Assembly: GCA_041664945.1 (NCBI GenBank)
Contig: JBAYJY010000152.1
Location: 1 to 11,311 of the forward strand
Direction of reading: 5' to 3'
DNA from: JBAYJY01 sp041664945
GTDB taxonomy: Bacteria > UBP15 > UBA6099
Length of the DNA stretch: 11,311 nucleotides
Part shown: piece by piece, positions 1 to 6,334 of the stretch
How the letters are laid out: each line of letters starts with the position of its first letter
Numbering within the stretch: position 1 is the stretch's first letter
Position numbers and translations under genes: made by a program
Notes under the pieces: model-generated
Told to the model about the DNA's origin: nothing
Databases searched by the model: none
The model's input: the letters and a program-made list of their open reading frames with translations, nothing else

Positions 1-3000
1 AAAAACACGAACGGGGCAATGATGATGTCGGCGCGTGGCGCAATGAGCATCGAGAGCGTCCGCAGACACATTTGTGGCGCGCCTGACTTTTTGTTCATTT
101 CCGCAAGCATGTCCTTCATCCGGGGAAGGCTGTAAATTCCATCGAGCGATGAAAGGAGTTCCTCTATGAATTCCGATGCCTTTTTTCTGACCGCCCCTAC
201 ACCGCACCTGCATGACGAGCATGGGCCGAGCATGGTGGCAATGTCCGCGCACGAGTTTTCGTTTTTGCCGACAAGATGGACGAGCGTGCGGCCGCCGCCG
301 GTTTTTTCCATTCCGTCCGCCATGCCCACAGCCTCGGCGCAGACCGTGTGATCTGGCGCAAGAATCAATGAGCGCCTTCCCTTGTTTGCAAGATCGAGAG
401 CCAGAGATACCGCCTGATACGTTTTACCGCTCGCCATCGGGGCCTCGATGAGATTGATACGCATATCAATCTCATGACCTTCACCATCGGAATCGGATGT
501 GATTTCGGACAGCGCCGCCCTCAGCGCTTCGCGGGACTTGTCCCTGAACTCAGAATGGTCCGGAGAGGCAGCTTCATTGAAACACTCAATCTGCGTGTTC
601 CGGTAACAATCGCCGGGGGCGCACCATTCCTGGCATCTCGAACAACTAATGCCGGAATAGTCGTTCCAGATATCGGGACGTATCATGTAGCCGGTTCCGT
701 TTCGCCGGTCTCCCGGTCGCGTGTCCGGCAGCACAAAGTCGTTGAAATATTTCTCGTGAAAATGCGGGCTGTCCGTGAAAACGCGTATGATTTCCTCTTC
801 GGTTTTTCCGGCGTCACGAAGCTCGGTCACGAGTTTTACGCGCCCCTCGAAGCCGGTGTGGCCGCCGGAATGTATCAACGCGGTCAAAGTCTCAACGCAG
901 GGAATGCGCACGGGTACGCCCCGTTCGCGCAAGTAGCTGGTGGTTTTCGCGCGCCAGTTTTTCCTCTCCATGTTTATCCGTAGCGGCTTTCGCGTGGGGT
1001 CGAAATATTCCGTTCGGGGAATGTCTTTTGTAAGCGCATGGACAATTTCTTTCAGGGAGAAGGCGTCAATTTCATCGGTATTGTCGGCGAAAATTATTCG
1101 CGGAAGCGCGGCCAGCCGAATGATCTGCTCTGCGGACAATGAAAAGAATTCATCTGTCGTCAGCCGTGTGTTGTATAGTCCGTACTGCGGATGCACACTG
1201 CCGGGAAAACGAAGCGGTCGGTCATGGTTGTAGAGGGTTAGGTCCACAGCGCCCTGATATTCCGGCTCCATCCGGTCATGGATATGCCGCGCGAGTTTTT
1301 CATAGATGACATTGAGCTCCACGCAGTCGGGAACACCGAGTAGATTCTGAGAGACAACCAGATAGAAGCTTTTGCCGCCGTTGAAGAAGTATGTTACGGC
1401 ATTTCGGGGTAGGGACAATTCCTTTTCAATCACTTCCGCGCAATGACATGCCGCAACGAGGGCGCCGGAGACATTCGAAAGCTGATCGCCGGTTTCAGAT
1501 TCGAGTTCGATGATGAAATCCCCGGACTTCGGACAGAAGCGCGTGATGCCTTTTTCTGGCGTCCGGTCGCAGTAATATTTGTATGTCGAGCGATAGACAT
1601 CCTTGTTGCTGTTTTTCTCTATGAAATCTCGAATTGCATCATCGTCGTCGGCACGCACGAAGATTTTTCTATTAACGCCTTTCTTGCCCTTGAAGCCGGA
1701 AGACAGTTCAATGTATGCCGACAGACCAGTGTTGAGCGTTTTTTTGATTGTCTGCGGCGACACCTTTATTGTCTTCAGCGCTTTTGTCGATGATCTGGAT
1801 GGACCGTCTCCGAAGATGGCTTGGAATTGCTCAGGCGTGAAAAGCGGATGGAGACGCCTCAGCGCCCCGGAAAGGCGGTTCAGATAGTGCGCCCGGTCGT
1901 AATCCGGGCGCTCCGGATCAAATTCAAATGAAAACGCCAGCCGACCACCGTTTTTTTCATTGCCGTCACAGTGGTAATGCCGGACATCGCCGCCAAGAAG
2001 GAAGACGCGATCTCCCTTGCGCTCCCCCTTGTATTTCAGCATTGCTTCATAGACGGGTTTCCTTCCGCCGCCCTCGGCAATACGTTCCCGGTATTTTTGG
2101 CCGTTCATGCGGATCGTTTCAGTGAAGTAAATATCAGGAAGAGAAAGCTGTCCCTCCGAAACATCTTTTCTCAAAACGCAAAGATGCGCGTGCAGTTGCG
2201 CGAGATCATTTTTCAGGATGCATTCCGCCACGGTGGCGAGCGCCTTGCGCACAAACCGCTCATCCGCCCCCGATTTCAGTATGCCGCCGGTGATCGAGAC
2301 CGAGCTGTCTTTTGCGAGAAGCGCGTAATTCTTCTTTTTCAGGCTCAGCATGGCGGGCCAGACGCCCTCGACGGCGATGTCCAGATATTGCGGCAACGAT
2401 TTTTCAACGGCCTCGACGATACCCGTAAAACGCTCACGATCCGCTTCCGGATCAAACGGCGGCGTGAAGAATGCGCCGTCGGTGTCGCACTGGATCAGGT
2501 TGCAGCCCAATCCCTCAAGGGTCTCGATCATCTTTTTCATCACGGCGCGCCCAAGTGCCGTCACCCGCGCGGCGGCGGCGAAGTCCGCGAAATGCGCATT
2601 GCGATAACCGAGGTAGCCATAGAACGAATTGATGAGAAGCTTGAGCGCTTTCTGCATATGGTTATGGCGGTCGCGCTGGGGGCCGGAAGTCGAGTCCCGC
2701 TTCATTTTTGCTTCCAGCCTGAGCCACGTGAGCTTTTTCAGTATTAGCAGGAACACGTCGAGTGAATCGGATTCCGGTTTTATGCCTTCACCTATCATGA
2801 TCGACGGATACTGCGATTCCACGTCGATCTTCACGACGTTTTCGCACCGCCCCGCGATGAATTGTTCACACAGCCCGCCCTCGAATGTTTCCGGTTTCGG
2901 CGGGTTCGGAATCGTGCGACCCGCGCTCAGGTAGGCGCGAATCATGAGATAATCGATCTTTTTTGCCGTACCCGCCATACAAAGCTTGCCGAGCGGGATA

Positions 3001-4052
3001 GGAATCATCTGCGCCTGAAAGAACTCGGCTGGCAAAAGAGTTTCTGAAATGCGAGATGTCGCAAGGGCACGCGCCAGAACATCATCGCTATTTGTGCCGT
3101 CGGTATTTCTACAGACAGCAGCGGCTACGACAGATACATCTTTAGGATTAATTTCAGACAGGCATTCCCGCGCGGATTTTTCCGCCAGAAACATTGTGTC
3201 GACGACATGCCGCCCGGGCACGATGTAATTCGTGAACGGGACGGTCCCGTCGTCTTTCATCCGCGAGGTCGAATGATTTTCAACTGTTCTCTTTTCACGG
3301 CCCGCCCGAAAAGGCGCTCCGTGCCGGACGCACTTCATGTTCAGAATGGGAAATATCATTCCGAAAAGATTATGCCCTTCAATCACATCCGGATCGCGCT
3401 CGCCGATCAGAGCCATAAGATGCCGCAGCATTTCTTTCTCCGGCATGTCCTGAGAATCGATAACATGACTCCACCCGGCGCTGTCCATGAGCGCGATCTG
3501 TCGCAGACGGATTCTCTCATCCGCAGGCGTGGTATGTTCCGGCTCGCACGGCGTTTCGGCATGGATCGCTATCTGCATTCTGCGAAGATCGGCGAATTCC
3601 ATGCCACGGAACTGGCCGATGCCCGACGACATCAGAAACTGAATCTCGGAATCGGGTATGAAAAGGATGTCCGGAATTCGCCACAGATCAGCCGATGTGT
3701 ACTCGGCGCACAGTTTACGCCCGTAGTTTCTGATCGCCCTTTTCAGGTATCGCCACATTGCGCTTCGAGACTGGTAATAGCAGGCGTAACGGAAATGTCC
3801 TTCACCGGAAAGACATTCGATGTCACTAACACCGTCAAAGTCATCCAGATAACAATCGTCCGAGAGCAGGAATAAATAACGGTGGCGCGCCTCCATCCGT
3901 CGCACGCCGTCAGGACCGCGCCGGAACAACGTAACACCCCCGTCACTCTCGATGTCAATACCAACGACGCCCTGCATCGGATTATTTCCGTACAGAAGGG
4001 ATTCAACCGTGTCCGGTTTTATAGTCAAATCAGCCGCAACGGCTTTCAGCAT
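1..4052 (-). CDS. Multidomain replicase: exo-dead family B DNA polymerase + AEP primase + Cys-cluster domain + helicase (3' end outside window)
   Basis: One open frame of 1350 complete codons without a stop, cut by the left edge. Start ATG at 4052 follows an in-frame TAA and a GAGAGG site about 9 nt upstream. Residues ~15-380 match the N-terminal and exonuclease region of PolB. Polymerase motif A is IDVESQYPSIM (Asp410), motif B KLLINSFYG (Lys471, Asn475, Tyr478), motif C CDTDG (Asp523, Asp525), and a thumb-type KKKNYAL follows. Residues ~770-1010 resemble an AEP primase: IELES (Glu849, Glu851), FFNGGKSFYLVV (Tyr897) and a strong third motif with Asp937, Arg945, Arg948, His954. Residues ~1040-1150 resemble PriL/PriCT, with Cys1052, 1137, 1140, 1144 and 1149. 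A Walker A motif, APMASGKT (Lys1210), and Cys1268/1278/1281/1283 then suggest a Rad3/XPD/DinG-type Fe-S helicase. Role inferred: self-contained priming, synthesis and unwinding for the element. Domain calls come from motif recognition; the polymerase and AEP motif III are the surest. Confidence 0.88.
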   Translation of the reverse strand, partial: MLKAVAADLTIKPDTVESLLYGNNPMQGVVGIDIESDGGVTLFRRGPDGVRRMEARHRYLFLLSDDCYLDDFDGVSDIECLSGEGHFRYACYYQSRSAMWRYLKRAIRNYGRKLCAEYTSADLWRIPDILFIPDSEIQFLMSSGIGQFRGMEFADLRRMQIAIHAETPCEPEHTTPADERIRLRQIALMDSAGWSHVIDSQDMPEKEMLRHLMALIGERDPDVIEGHNLFGMIFPILNMKCVRHGAPFRAGREKRTVENHSTSRMKDDGTVPFTNYIVPGRHVVDTMFLAEKSARECLSEINPKDVSVVAAAVCRNTDGTNSDDVLARALATSRISETLLPAEFFQAQMIPIPLGKLCMAGTAKKIDYLMIRAYLSAGRTIPNPPKPETFEGGLCEQFIAGRCENVVKIDVESQYPSIMIGEGIKPESDSLDVFLLILKKLTWLRLEAKMKRDSTSGPQRDRHNHMQKALKLLINSFYGYLGYRNAHFADFAAAARVTALGRAVMKKMIETLEGLGCNLIQCDTDGAFFTPPFDPEADRERFTGIVEAVEKSLPQYLDIAVEGVWPAMLSLKKKNYALLAKDSSVSITGGILKSGADERFVRKALATVAECILKNDLAQLHAHLCVLRKDVSEGQLSLPDIYFTETIRMNGQKYRERIAEGGGRKPVYEAMLKYKGERKGDRVFLLGGDVRHYHCDGNEKNGGRLAFSFEFDPERPDYDRAHYLNRLSGALRRLHPLFTPEQFQAIFGDGPSRSSTKALKTIKVSPQTIKKTLNTGLSAYIELSSGFKGKKGVNRKIFVRADDDDAIRDFIEKNSNKDVYRSTYKYYCDRTPEKGITRFCPKSGDFIIELESETGDQLSNVSGALVAACHCAEVIEKELSLPRNAVTYFFNGGKSFYLVVSQNLLGVPDCVELNVIYEKLARHIHDRMEPEYQGAVDLTLYNHDRPLRFPGSVHPQYGLYNTRLTTDEFFSLSAEQIIRLAALPRIIFADNTDEIDAFSLKEIVHALTKDIPRTEYFDPTRKPLRINMERKNWRAKTTSYLRERGVPVRIPCVETLTALIHSGGHTGFEGRVKLVTELRDAGKTEEEIIRVFTDSPHFHEKYFNDFVLPDTRPGDRRNGTGYMIRPDIWNDYSGISCSRCQEWCAPGDCYRNTQIECFNEAASPDHSEFRDKSREALRAALSEITSDSDGEGHEIDMRINLIEAPMASGKTYQAVSLALDLANKGRRSLILAPDHTVCAEAVGMADGMEKTGGGRTLVHLVGKNENSCADIATMLGPCSSCRCGVGAVRKKASEFIEELLSSLDGIYSLPRMKDMLAEMNKKSGAPQMCLRTLSMLIAPRADIIIAPFVF

Positions 4053-4089
4053 GCTTATGGTCCTCTCTTATCTGCAGCCTTTATCGGGT

Positions 4090-4119
4090 TCCCGTTTTGT
4101 TAAATTGAACAAAACGGGA
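4090..4119. promoter_or_regulatory. Perfect inverted repeat upstream of the replicase
   Basis: Twelve-base arms TCCCGTTTTGTT (4090-4101) and AACAAAACGGGA (4108-4119) are exact reverse complements around a 6-base centre. The dyad lies 37 bases upstream of the replicase ATG. Neither side is followed by a T-run, so it is unlikely to be a terminator. A repressor or initiator binding site controlling the replicase is the most natural reading, but no partner protein is identified. Confidence 0.55.
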
Positions 4120-4135
4120 TATTTGACTCCCTTCT

Positions 4136-4228
4136 TCATCCATCGGTTAGGATGCTTTTTTCAAGCTCGGCATATTCCTCCGTCGATAATGAAGGAATAA
4201 GATTCTTGTACTCAGGATCGATATTCAT
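4136..4228 (-). pseudogene. 30-codon ParB-like N-terminal fragment
   Basis: ATG at 4228 is preceded by AGGAAAAGGGG with 7 nt spacing, so it should be translated. The peptide contains YKNLIPSLSTEEYAELEKSI, closely resembling the opening of ParB/Srx-type N-terminal domains (the family's LIPPLSxEEYxxLExxILxDG pattern). It then stops at TGA exactly after the DG, where the family continues with the core of the domain. Reading past the TGA gives only 11 more codons and nothing ParB-like. It is therefore either a truncated parB-like gene left by a deletion or a short peptide or leader kept in front of the replicase. The replicase ATG is 83 bases downstream of the stop codon. Confidence 0.5.
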
Positions 4229-4272
4229 AGTGAAGCCCCTTTTCCTGCGCCTCTTTGCTCTCGGCTGGACGT

Positions 4273-4298
4273 CCGGAGGCAATACTGACGGCCTCCGG
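4273..4298. repeat. GC-rich hairpin in the SpoVG-to-ParB-fragment gap
   Basis: Arms CCGGAGGC (4273-4280) and GCCTCCGG (4291-4298) pair perfectly around a 10-base loop. On the plus strand the hairpin is followed by GTTTT, a weak terminator signature. On the minus strand, the direction of the surrounding operon, no T-run follows. It may instead be an RNA structure in the operon transcript. Confidence 0.4.
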
Positions 4299-4370
4299 GT
4301 TTTACCGACCGGCATTGTTACGGCGCGCTCCGGCGAACGCGGTTTTAATCTGTTGGCTTAATTTGTTAAA

Positions 4371-4403
4371 TATTCAGTTGTTGGGTGAGTCTATTCAGTT
4401 GTT
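4371..4403. repeat. Pair of 12-bp direct repeats, 21-bp period
   Basis: TATTCAGTTGTT occurs at 4371-4382 and again at 4392-4403, start-to-start distance 21 bp (about two helical turns). The second copy covers the stop codon of the SpoVG-like gene. An iteron or tandem operator is possible, but only two copies are visible. The local sequence downstream of that gene is AT-rich. Confidence 0.5.
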
Positions 4404-4682
4404 TGAAATCATGGAGCGTTGCAATCCGAGGGTCTTCAGTATGGCGCGTTCGAATGCATCGTACATTTCCGGGTTCACCGGTTTGAAGTAAAAGAACAGA
4501 CCGTTCCCGCCGTTTTTCTTTGCCGGAAACGACAATACGTGCCTTCCGTCATTTCGCCTGCGAACCGCGATGTTGTTCAGATACAGCCCATCGCCCATTA
4601 CGCAGGACACCCACGCGACGATTCCGTCTTCATCAATCTGGTCCACAAACTTCACACTGACATCGGTAAGTCTTAATTGCAT
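4395..4682 (-). CDS. SpoVG-family protein
   Basis: A 95-aa protein with ATG at 4682 preceded by AAGGAGG at 6 nt spacing. The layout fits SpoVG: an N-terminal strand MQLRLTDVSVKFVD, a central LYLNNIAVRRR followed by HVLSFPAKKNGG (the family's IkdIkV...lfVsMPsrK segment), then a hydrophobic strand and a C-terminal helix MYDAFERAILKTL matching the family's re..ieeaVl ending. SpoVG proteins are small nucleic-acid-binding regulators first known from Bacillus. Distant homologues are common on mobile elements and say nothing about sporulation here. It is second in the minus operon, 50 bases after the 88-aa gene and upstream of the replicase, so a role in regulating or assisting replication is plausible. 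Confidence 0.7.
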   Translation of the reverse strand: MQLRLTDVSVKFVDQIDEDGIVAWVSCVMGDGLYLNNIAVRRRNDGRHVLSFPAKKNGGNGLFFYFKPVNPEMYDAFERAILKTLGLQRSMISNN

Positions 4683-4732
4683 ATACTGCCTCCTTGGTGT
4701 GGTTGTTAACTCTCATTAAATGGAATGCGAGA

Positions 4733-4999
4733 TTAAATTTGGTCTAAATCGGGATTTTCCTCGAGGTCTGAGAGACCCTCGATCAGCCAGTCGCTGCTTA
4801 TGCGGACGTCGTATTTCTCAAGGATGCGTTCAACAAGTCTGCGGGCACCGGTGGCTGTGTTTTCGATAATATCAACGACATCCCCGGAGCCGCTTTTCAG
4901 GAAACACTCGCGCAGAGGCATCAGGACTTCCGCCAGCCGCAGAACGAATATTATCTCGATCTCACCGGCCAGTTTTTCACGACAACTCGCACTTTTCAT
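4733..4999 (-). CDS. Hypothetical 88-aa protein, first gene of the replication operon
   Basis: I do not recognise the family. The start is well supported: ATG at 4999 has AGGAGGTG ending 4 nt upstream. The protein looks mostly helical, with a hydrophobic stretch IEIIFVLRLAEVLMPL (about residues 14-29), a GSGD turn near residue 38 and an acidic C-terminus (about residues 73-88). There is no signal peptide, membrane segment or Cys cluster. It lies directly downstream of the shared regulatory element and is transcribed towards the SpoVG-like gene and the replicase. A small regulator or accessory replication factor is a guess from position only. Confidence 0.65.
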   Translation of the reverse strand: MKSASCREKLAGEIEIIFVLRLAEVLMPLRECFLKSGSGDVVDIIENTATGARRLVERILEKYDVRISSDWLIEGLSDLEENPDLDQI

Positions 5000-5011
5000 G
5001 TTTCACCTCCT

Positions 5012-5056
5012 ATTATCTTACGGAAAGGTGAACCACGGTTTTTCGGAGGTTTTGAA
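5012..5056 (-). promoter_or_regulatory. Shared regulatory element, copy 1 (replication operon)
   Basis: Read on the minus strand: TTCAAAACCTCCGAAAAAC (5056-5038), an 11-base gap, TTTCCGTA (5026-5019), three bases, then TAAT. The same blocks with the same spacing occur on the plus strand at 9461-9505. Copy 1 abuts the Shine-Dalgarno of the 88-aa gene. TTCACCT on the minus strand (5032-5026) is complementary to AGGTGAA (5008-5002), which includes part of that site, so a transcript could hide the ribosome site in a hairpin. It may be a protein operator or an RNA leader. TAAT lies too close to the gene to be an ordinary -10 box for a leader that keeps its ribosome site. Confidence 0.65.
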
Positions 5057-5276
5057 AAATAATTTTTATTTGGGGAATTGAACGACTACACGCGATACAC
5101 ACGCATCCGCTTTTTTCGATTGGCAAAGAAGGGAAGCGCAGAAAAGCGCAGGAATAATAAGGCGTTTTTCTTGACGACCGTAGATCAGCGAGACCGGCGC
5201 GCGGCGCTACATGGATTCCCTGCTCGGAAAATAGGCAGTCTAAAGAACGCCCAGATGGACAAAACAACGCCGCTGC

Positions 5277-5300
5277 AATACCGGGCCGGTGTTATTTTTT
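5277..5300 (+). terminator. Plus-strand terminator-like hairpin
   Basis: AATACC (5277-5282) pairs with GGTGTT (5288-5293), with one G-U pair and a 5-base GC-rich loop. It is followed by A and six T residues (5295-5300). This is intrinsic-terminator shape on the plus strand only, yet no plus-strand gene is seen upstream. It could end an unannotated transcript or be fortuitous. It does not terminate the minus-strand PIN operon. Confidence 0.4.
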
Positions 5301-5311
5301 GTTGACGATGC

Positions 5312-5339
5312 TTAACAGAAAGCGACAGTTGCTTATAAT
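5312..5339 (+). promoter_or_regulatory. Sigma70-like promoter antisense to the PIN gene
   Basis: TTAACA (5312-5317) and TATAAT (5334-5339) are separated by 16 bases, a near-consensus housekeeping promoter. It points rightwards into the 3' end of the minus-strand PIN gene, where no plus-strand coding frame follows. Transcription would start near 5346 and give an RNA antisense to the PIN mRNA. The AT-rich background makes a chance match possible. Confidence 0.4.
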
Positions 5340-5401
5340 TTGTGATTACTGTGAAAAGAATAGAAAACTTTCAGCTACAGTCTGTGTGCAATTCATCTAT
5401 A

Positions 5402-5962
5402 TCAATTGCTTCGCAACAATCTGCGATTTGCGGTGATTATCGTCAAGCCAATTTCGCCAAAGTCACCATCATCGGTAACCAGTTTATAACCACCTTTTTT
5501 GCATAGCTCTGCGATGATATGGTCGTTAAAATCTGTTTTGCCTTTTTCAAACTCTGACACAACGCTATTAATATCAATATCTTGAAACCCCGATTCAATT
5601 CTTTTGCTCACGTTTAGTATTTTTCTAACATTAATGGTTATCTCCTTTGCAACGTCCTCGAACTCTTGCGTATTTCTATAGGCCTTAAAACTATCAGGTC
5701 TTCTATCATCCGGTAGTTGATTGTATTCCCAACGGGCACACCAATTAATGAATTCTGACAATACAGTTACATCAAGATAAATCTCGCATCCTTTTTCTAT
5801 AATTGTCTTATGCGCGAATGAATAAAAACGAGTTTGATTGTTATCCTTATCTGCTTGAGGCCCGTATACAGGCAGCCAAACACTTGTATCCAAAAACAAT
5901 CTGTCGGCTGCTTTAAAGCTGTATGATAAGGCGTTCTCGATCCTGTTTATGTTAGCGCTCAT
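5402..5962 (-). CDS. PIN-domain nuclease (probable RNase), third gene of the cassette
   Basis: A 186-aa protein from ATG 5962, inside the 3' end of the DUF4325 gene (11-base overlap), with AAGGAG 10 nt upstream. A longer frame reaches 6034 but would overlap the upstream gene heavily. PIN acidic residues are recognisable: Asp25 in LFLDTSVWLP, Glu70 in VLSEFINW, Asp147 in DFNDHIIAELC, and Asp164/Asp167 in LVTDDGDF. PIN domains are Mg2+-dependent RNases, common as VapC-type toxins. This one is longer than typical VapC (about 130-150 aa), with an extra charged helical segment around residues 75-140. No small VapB-like antitoxin adjoins it; its partners are the ATPase and STAS-like proteins in the same transcript. 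Cytoplasmic. Confidence 0.8.
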   Translation of the reverse strand: MSANINRIENALSYSFKAADRLFLDTSVWLPVYGPQADKDNNQTRFYSFAHKTIIEKGCEIYLDVTVLSEFINWCARWEYNQLPDDRRPDSFKAYRNTQEFEDVAKEITINVRKILNVSKRIESGFQDIDINSVVSEFEKGKTDFNDHIIAELCKKGGYKLVTDDGDFGEIGLTIITANRRLLRSN

Positions 5963-6311
5963 CTCCAAGTATCTCCTTATTCGCATTCTTGATTCTTTCT
6001 GGGTCTTTATAAAACACTTTTGCCCTTTCCACAACTCGTTTCAGGAGATGCAAATCATCTGGCGGGGCATTAATTGGTCTTATATTAGAACTGATAAAAT
6101 CTTCTGCGAATTGTCCATTGTAGAGTTGGCCGACAGCCACATTGAGAAATGCAGAGATAACTTCTGCGCCTTCAAAAGAAAGCGCAACCTTTTGTCCATC
6201 ATGAAGGGTTTTTACAATCTCTTTGTAAACCTTCTCTCCATCATCGGAAGACATGCATAAACTTCTCCCGATTACATCTGTCATTTTAATTATTACTTCT
6301 CCATTTGCCAT
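5952..6311 (-). CDS. STAS-like DUF4325 protein, second gene of the cassette
   Basis: A 119-aa protein starting MANGEVIIKM at ATG 6311, with AAAGGA 9 nt upstream. An alternative ATG at 6335 (127 aa) overlaps the ATPase stop as TGATG but lacks a ribosome site. The segment KVALSFEGAEVISAFLNVAV followed by GQLY (about residues 42-65 from 6311) is the hallmark of STAS-like DUF4325: a strand, a substituted turn, then a helix with SaFLN and G.LY. STAS domains are regulatory partners of GHKL kinases in anti-sigma/anti-anti-sigma switches. The position between a GHKL ATPase and a PIN nuclease makes it a likely adaptor or regulator of one of them. No enzymatic motif is seen. Confidence 0.75.
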   Translation of the reverse strand: MANGEVIIKMTDVIGRSLCMSSDDGEKVYKEIVKTLHDGQKVALSFEGAEVISAFLNVAVGQLYNGQFAEDFISSNIRPINAPPDDLHLLKRVVERAKVFYKDPERIKNANKEILGDER

Positions 6312-6334
6312 GTTCGTTCGTCCTTTCCAAAACA

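Larger units (their letters stand above)
5057..5401. other. Intergenic region without a convincing gene
   Basis: About 345 bases separate the replication operon control region from the end of the PIN gene. No frame has both a ribosome site and a recognisable product. The stretch begins AT-rich, with a GC-richer middle containing GCGCG-type runs. It holds a plus-strand terminator-like hairpin and a plus-strand promoter-like pair, each listed separately. A small plus-strand RNA ending at the hairpin is possible, but I see no good promoter for it. Confidence 0.5.

Noticed and set aside
1971..2747. 258-codon plus-strand frame
   Set aside because: It is the antisense shadow of the polymerase domain, with no ribosome site and no recognisable product. 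Other plus-strand frames between 166 and 3875 are rejected for the same reason.
3948..3956. Asp33/Glu35 (GIDIES) as the polymerase Exo I motif
   Set aside because: It looks like DIE, but it lies in the N-terminal strand region of the PolB family; the true Exo I position, by its FLMSSG...LRRMQ context, is at residues 160-166, where the acidic residues are replaced.
3743..4006. 87-codon minus-strand frame
   Set aside because: It overlaps the replicase N-terminus in another frame, and the replicase frame has the family motifs and the ribosome site.
5013..5267. 84-codon minus-strand frame upstream of the 88-aa gene
   Set aside because: It covers the shared regulatory element, lacks a good ribosome site and has a low-complexity, Cys/Arg/Ser-rich product typical of a chance frame.
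5078..5305. 75-codon plus-strand frame in the intergenic region
   Set aside because: It has no ribosome site and no recognisable sequence, and it runs through the terminator-like hairpin.
5994..6034. Longer start for the PIN gene at 6034
   Set aside because: It would overlap the DUF4325 gene by over 80 bases, while ATG 5962 has an appropriate upstream AAGGAG and the usual short overlap.
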